64,000 bases of DNA from Auanema rhodensis (Eukaryota; Nematoda; Chromadorea; Rhabditida; Rhabditidae), in the NCBI GenBank assembly GCA_964057225.1, contig OZ059898.1, positions 124,001 to 188,000 of the forward strand, given 5' to 3'. Under the pieces are notes generated by a model. It had not been told where the DNA came from and did no database searches. It worked only from the letters and a program-made list of their open reading frames with translations. Below are positions 62,831 through 64,000 of this stretch, one piece after another; position 1 is the first letter of the stretch; each line of letters starts with the position of its first letter. A program made the translations under genes and the position numbers.

Positions 62831-64000
62831 AGTTCACGTAAATTTCAAAGTCATGGTTACCATGCACCAATATCAATAAAAATTTGTTTTTAGACTAATA
62901 TGGACATGGGGAATCTAATTTTGAAAACCGCATCTCTTTATCTTTCACGTGAAGCGAGTTACATACCAAGTGCACATGACGTGTACATTTAATTAGCATA
63001 AATTAAAGTTCACGTAAATTTCAAAGTCATGGTTACCATGCACCAATATCAATAAAAATTTGTTTTTAGACTAATATGGACATGGGGAATCTAATTTTGA
63101 GAACCGCATCTTTTCATCTTTCACGTGAAGCGAGTTACATACCAAGTGCACATCAAGTGTACATTTAATTAGCATAAATTAAAGTTCACGTAAATTTCAA
63201 AGTCATGGTTATCATGCACCAATATCAATAAAAATTTGTTTTTAGACTAATATGGACATGGGGAATCTAATTTTGAAAACCGCATCTCTTTATCTTTCAC
63301 GTGAAGCGAGTTACATACCAAGTGCACATCACGTGTACATTTAATTAGCATAAATTAAAGTTCACGTAAATTTCAAAGTCATGGTTACCATGCACCAATA
63401 TCAATAAAAATTTGTTTTTAGACTAATATGGACATGGGGAATCTAATTTTGAAAACCGCATCTCTTTATCTTTCACGTGAAGCGAGTTACATACCAAGTG
63501 CACATCACGTGTACATTTAATTAGCATAAATTAAAGTTCACGTAAATTTCAAAGTCATGGTTACCATGAAGCAATATCAATAAAAATTTGTTTTTAGACT
63601 AATATGGACATGGGGAATCTAATTTTGAAAACCGCATCTCTTTATCTTTCACGTGAAGCGAGTTACATACCAAGTGCACATCACGTGTACATTTAATTAG
63701 CATAAATTAAAGTTCACGTAAATTTCAAAGTCATGGTTACCATGCACCAATATCAATAAAAATTTGTTTTTAGACTAATATGGACATGGGGAATCTAATT
63801 TTGAAAACCGCATCTCTTTATCTTTCACGTGAAGCGAGTTACATACCAAGTGCACATCACGTGTACATTTAATTAGCATAAATTAAAGTTCACGTAAATT
63901 TCAAAGTCATGGTTACCATGAACCAATATCAATAAAAATTTGTTTTTAGACTAATATGGACATGGGGAATCTAATTTTGAAAACCGCGTCTCTTTATCTT
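62831..64000. repeat. Start of a further HOR copy, cut by the window end, m358-m364
   Basis: CAC (C148G, 'catgacgtg'), CAC A95G/C106T/T109C/C150A, CAC ('ttatcatg'), CAC, AAG, CAC, and a partial AAC monomer with A102G ('cgcgtctc'). Here the C7A mark is missing from the monomer before the A95G marker. The array runs off the window edge still in register. Confidence 0.78.

Larger units (their letters stand above)
1..64000. repeat. 176-bp satellite DNA array, 363 full monomers plus a 114-bp partial
   Basis: The phrase 'agttcacgtaaa' recurs every 176 bases (1, 177, 353, ... 51041, 51217) and then, after one 2-bp deletion, at 51391 through 63887. All monomers lie in the same orientation with no spacer, inverted block or inserted element. 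The consensus is AT-rich (56 G+C of 176 by hand count). Monomers differ mostly by a handful of substitutions, so pairwise identity is about 96-100% by eye. All three forward frames and all three reverse frames are closed by stops in nearly every monomer, and 176 is not a multiple of three, so no long coding frame can pass through. The length and the nested higher-order repeats fit a eukaryotic centromeric or pericentromeric satellite; that location is inferred. The species and family name are unknown to me. Confidence 0.98.

Noticed and set aside
1-64000. CRISPR array
   Set aside because: The repeats are contiguous 176-bp units with no unique spacers and no cas genes.
1-64000. Alpha satellite, Arabidopsis 178-bp repeat or trypanosome 177-bp repeat by length
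   Set aside because: The length is similar, but I do not see the recognisable motifs of these families, so length alone is not taken as identity.
1-64000. Transposon or retroelement insertion within the array
   Set aside because: The 176-bp register is unbroken apart from a 2-bp deletion, so no insertion with target duplication or terminal repeats can be present.

Overview
The window is one uninterrupted tandem satellite array. A 176-bp monomer, about 32% GC by my hand count of its consensus, is repeated head to tail from base 1 to base 64000. That gives 363 complete monomers and a 114-bp partial one, called m1 to m364 here. Monomer position 1 is set at the 'agttcacg' at base 1, so monomer n starts at 1+176(n-1) up to m292. 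After a single 2-bp deletion inside m292 (between bases 51347 and 51348), the starts shift by -2, so m293 starts at 51391. I saw no other length change. There are no protein genes, RNA genes, transposons, CRISPR arrays or unique spacers. The array looks like eukaryotic centromeric or pericentromeric heterochromatin: monomer length near that of many plant and animal centromere satellites, very high monomer identity, and nested higher-order repeats (HORs). I do not recognise the monomer as alpha satellite or as any named satellite, and I do not assign a species.

Monomers mostly differ from each other by only a few substitutions. A limited set of diagnostic sites is reused. Position 13 is T or A. 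Positions 35-37 are AAC, AAG or CAC. Position 104 is C or T. Local markers sit at 2-3, 7, 23, 44, 50, 55, 75, 79, 95, 102, 109, 118, 121, 128, 129, 138, 150, 164 and 170. Reading these along the array gives a map. Bases 1-17600 are built on a trimer (528 bp) of X (T13, AAC, T104), Y (A13, AAC, C104) and Z (T13, AAG, C104), with CAC/AAC dimer stretches and a 5-mer HOR (880 bp) that grows to 6-mers at 9857-14608. Bases 18657-22176 are a tandem 10-mer duplication. Bases 22177-26400 are three copies of an 8-mer HOR, followed by a scrambled derivative to 27808. From about 28 kb the A13 class vanishes and CAC monomers become common, with patchy duplications of 3, 5, 9, 14 and 20 monomers. This includes a 14-mer duplicated with no difference I could see (43473-45936 and 45937-48400). 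From 50337 to the end there is a 13/14-mer HOR family with a dimeric core in which AAATCACG-type CAC monomers alternate with AAC monomers.

Within each monomer the most notable structure is a set of short dyads and three CACGT elements. Two are full CACGTG palindromes (116-121 and 148-153) and the third is at 5-9 of the next monomer, so they are spaced 32 and 33 bp apart, about three helical turns. The second one reads ATCACGTG, which fits the budding-yeast CDEI/Cbf1 consensus RTCACRTG. There is also a 15-nt dyad (TCATGGTTACCATGA, 21-35). These are the best candidates for a protein-binding or structural function. The only two ORFs of 60 codons are products of single stop-losing substitutions in the satellite and are not genes.
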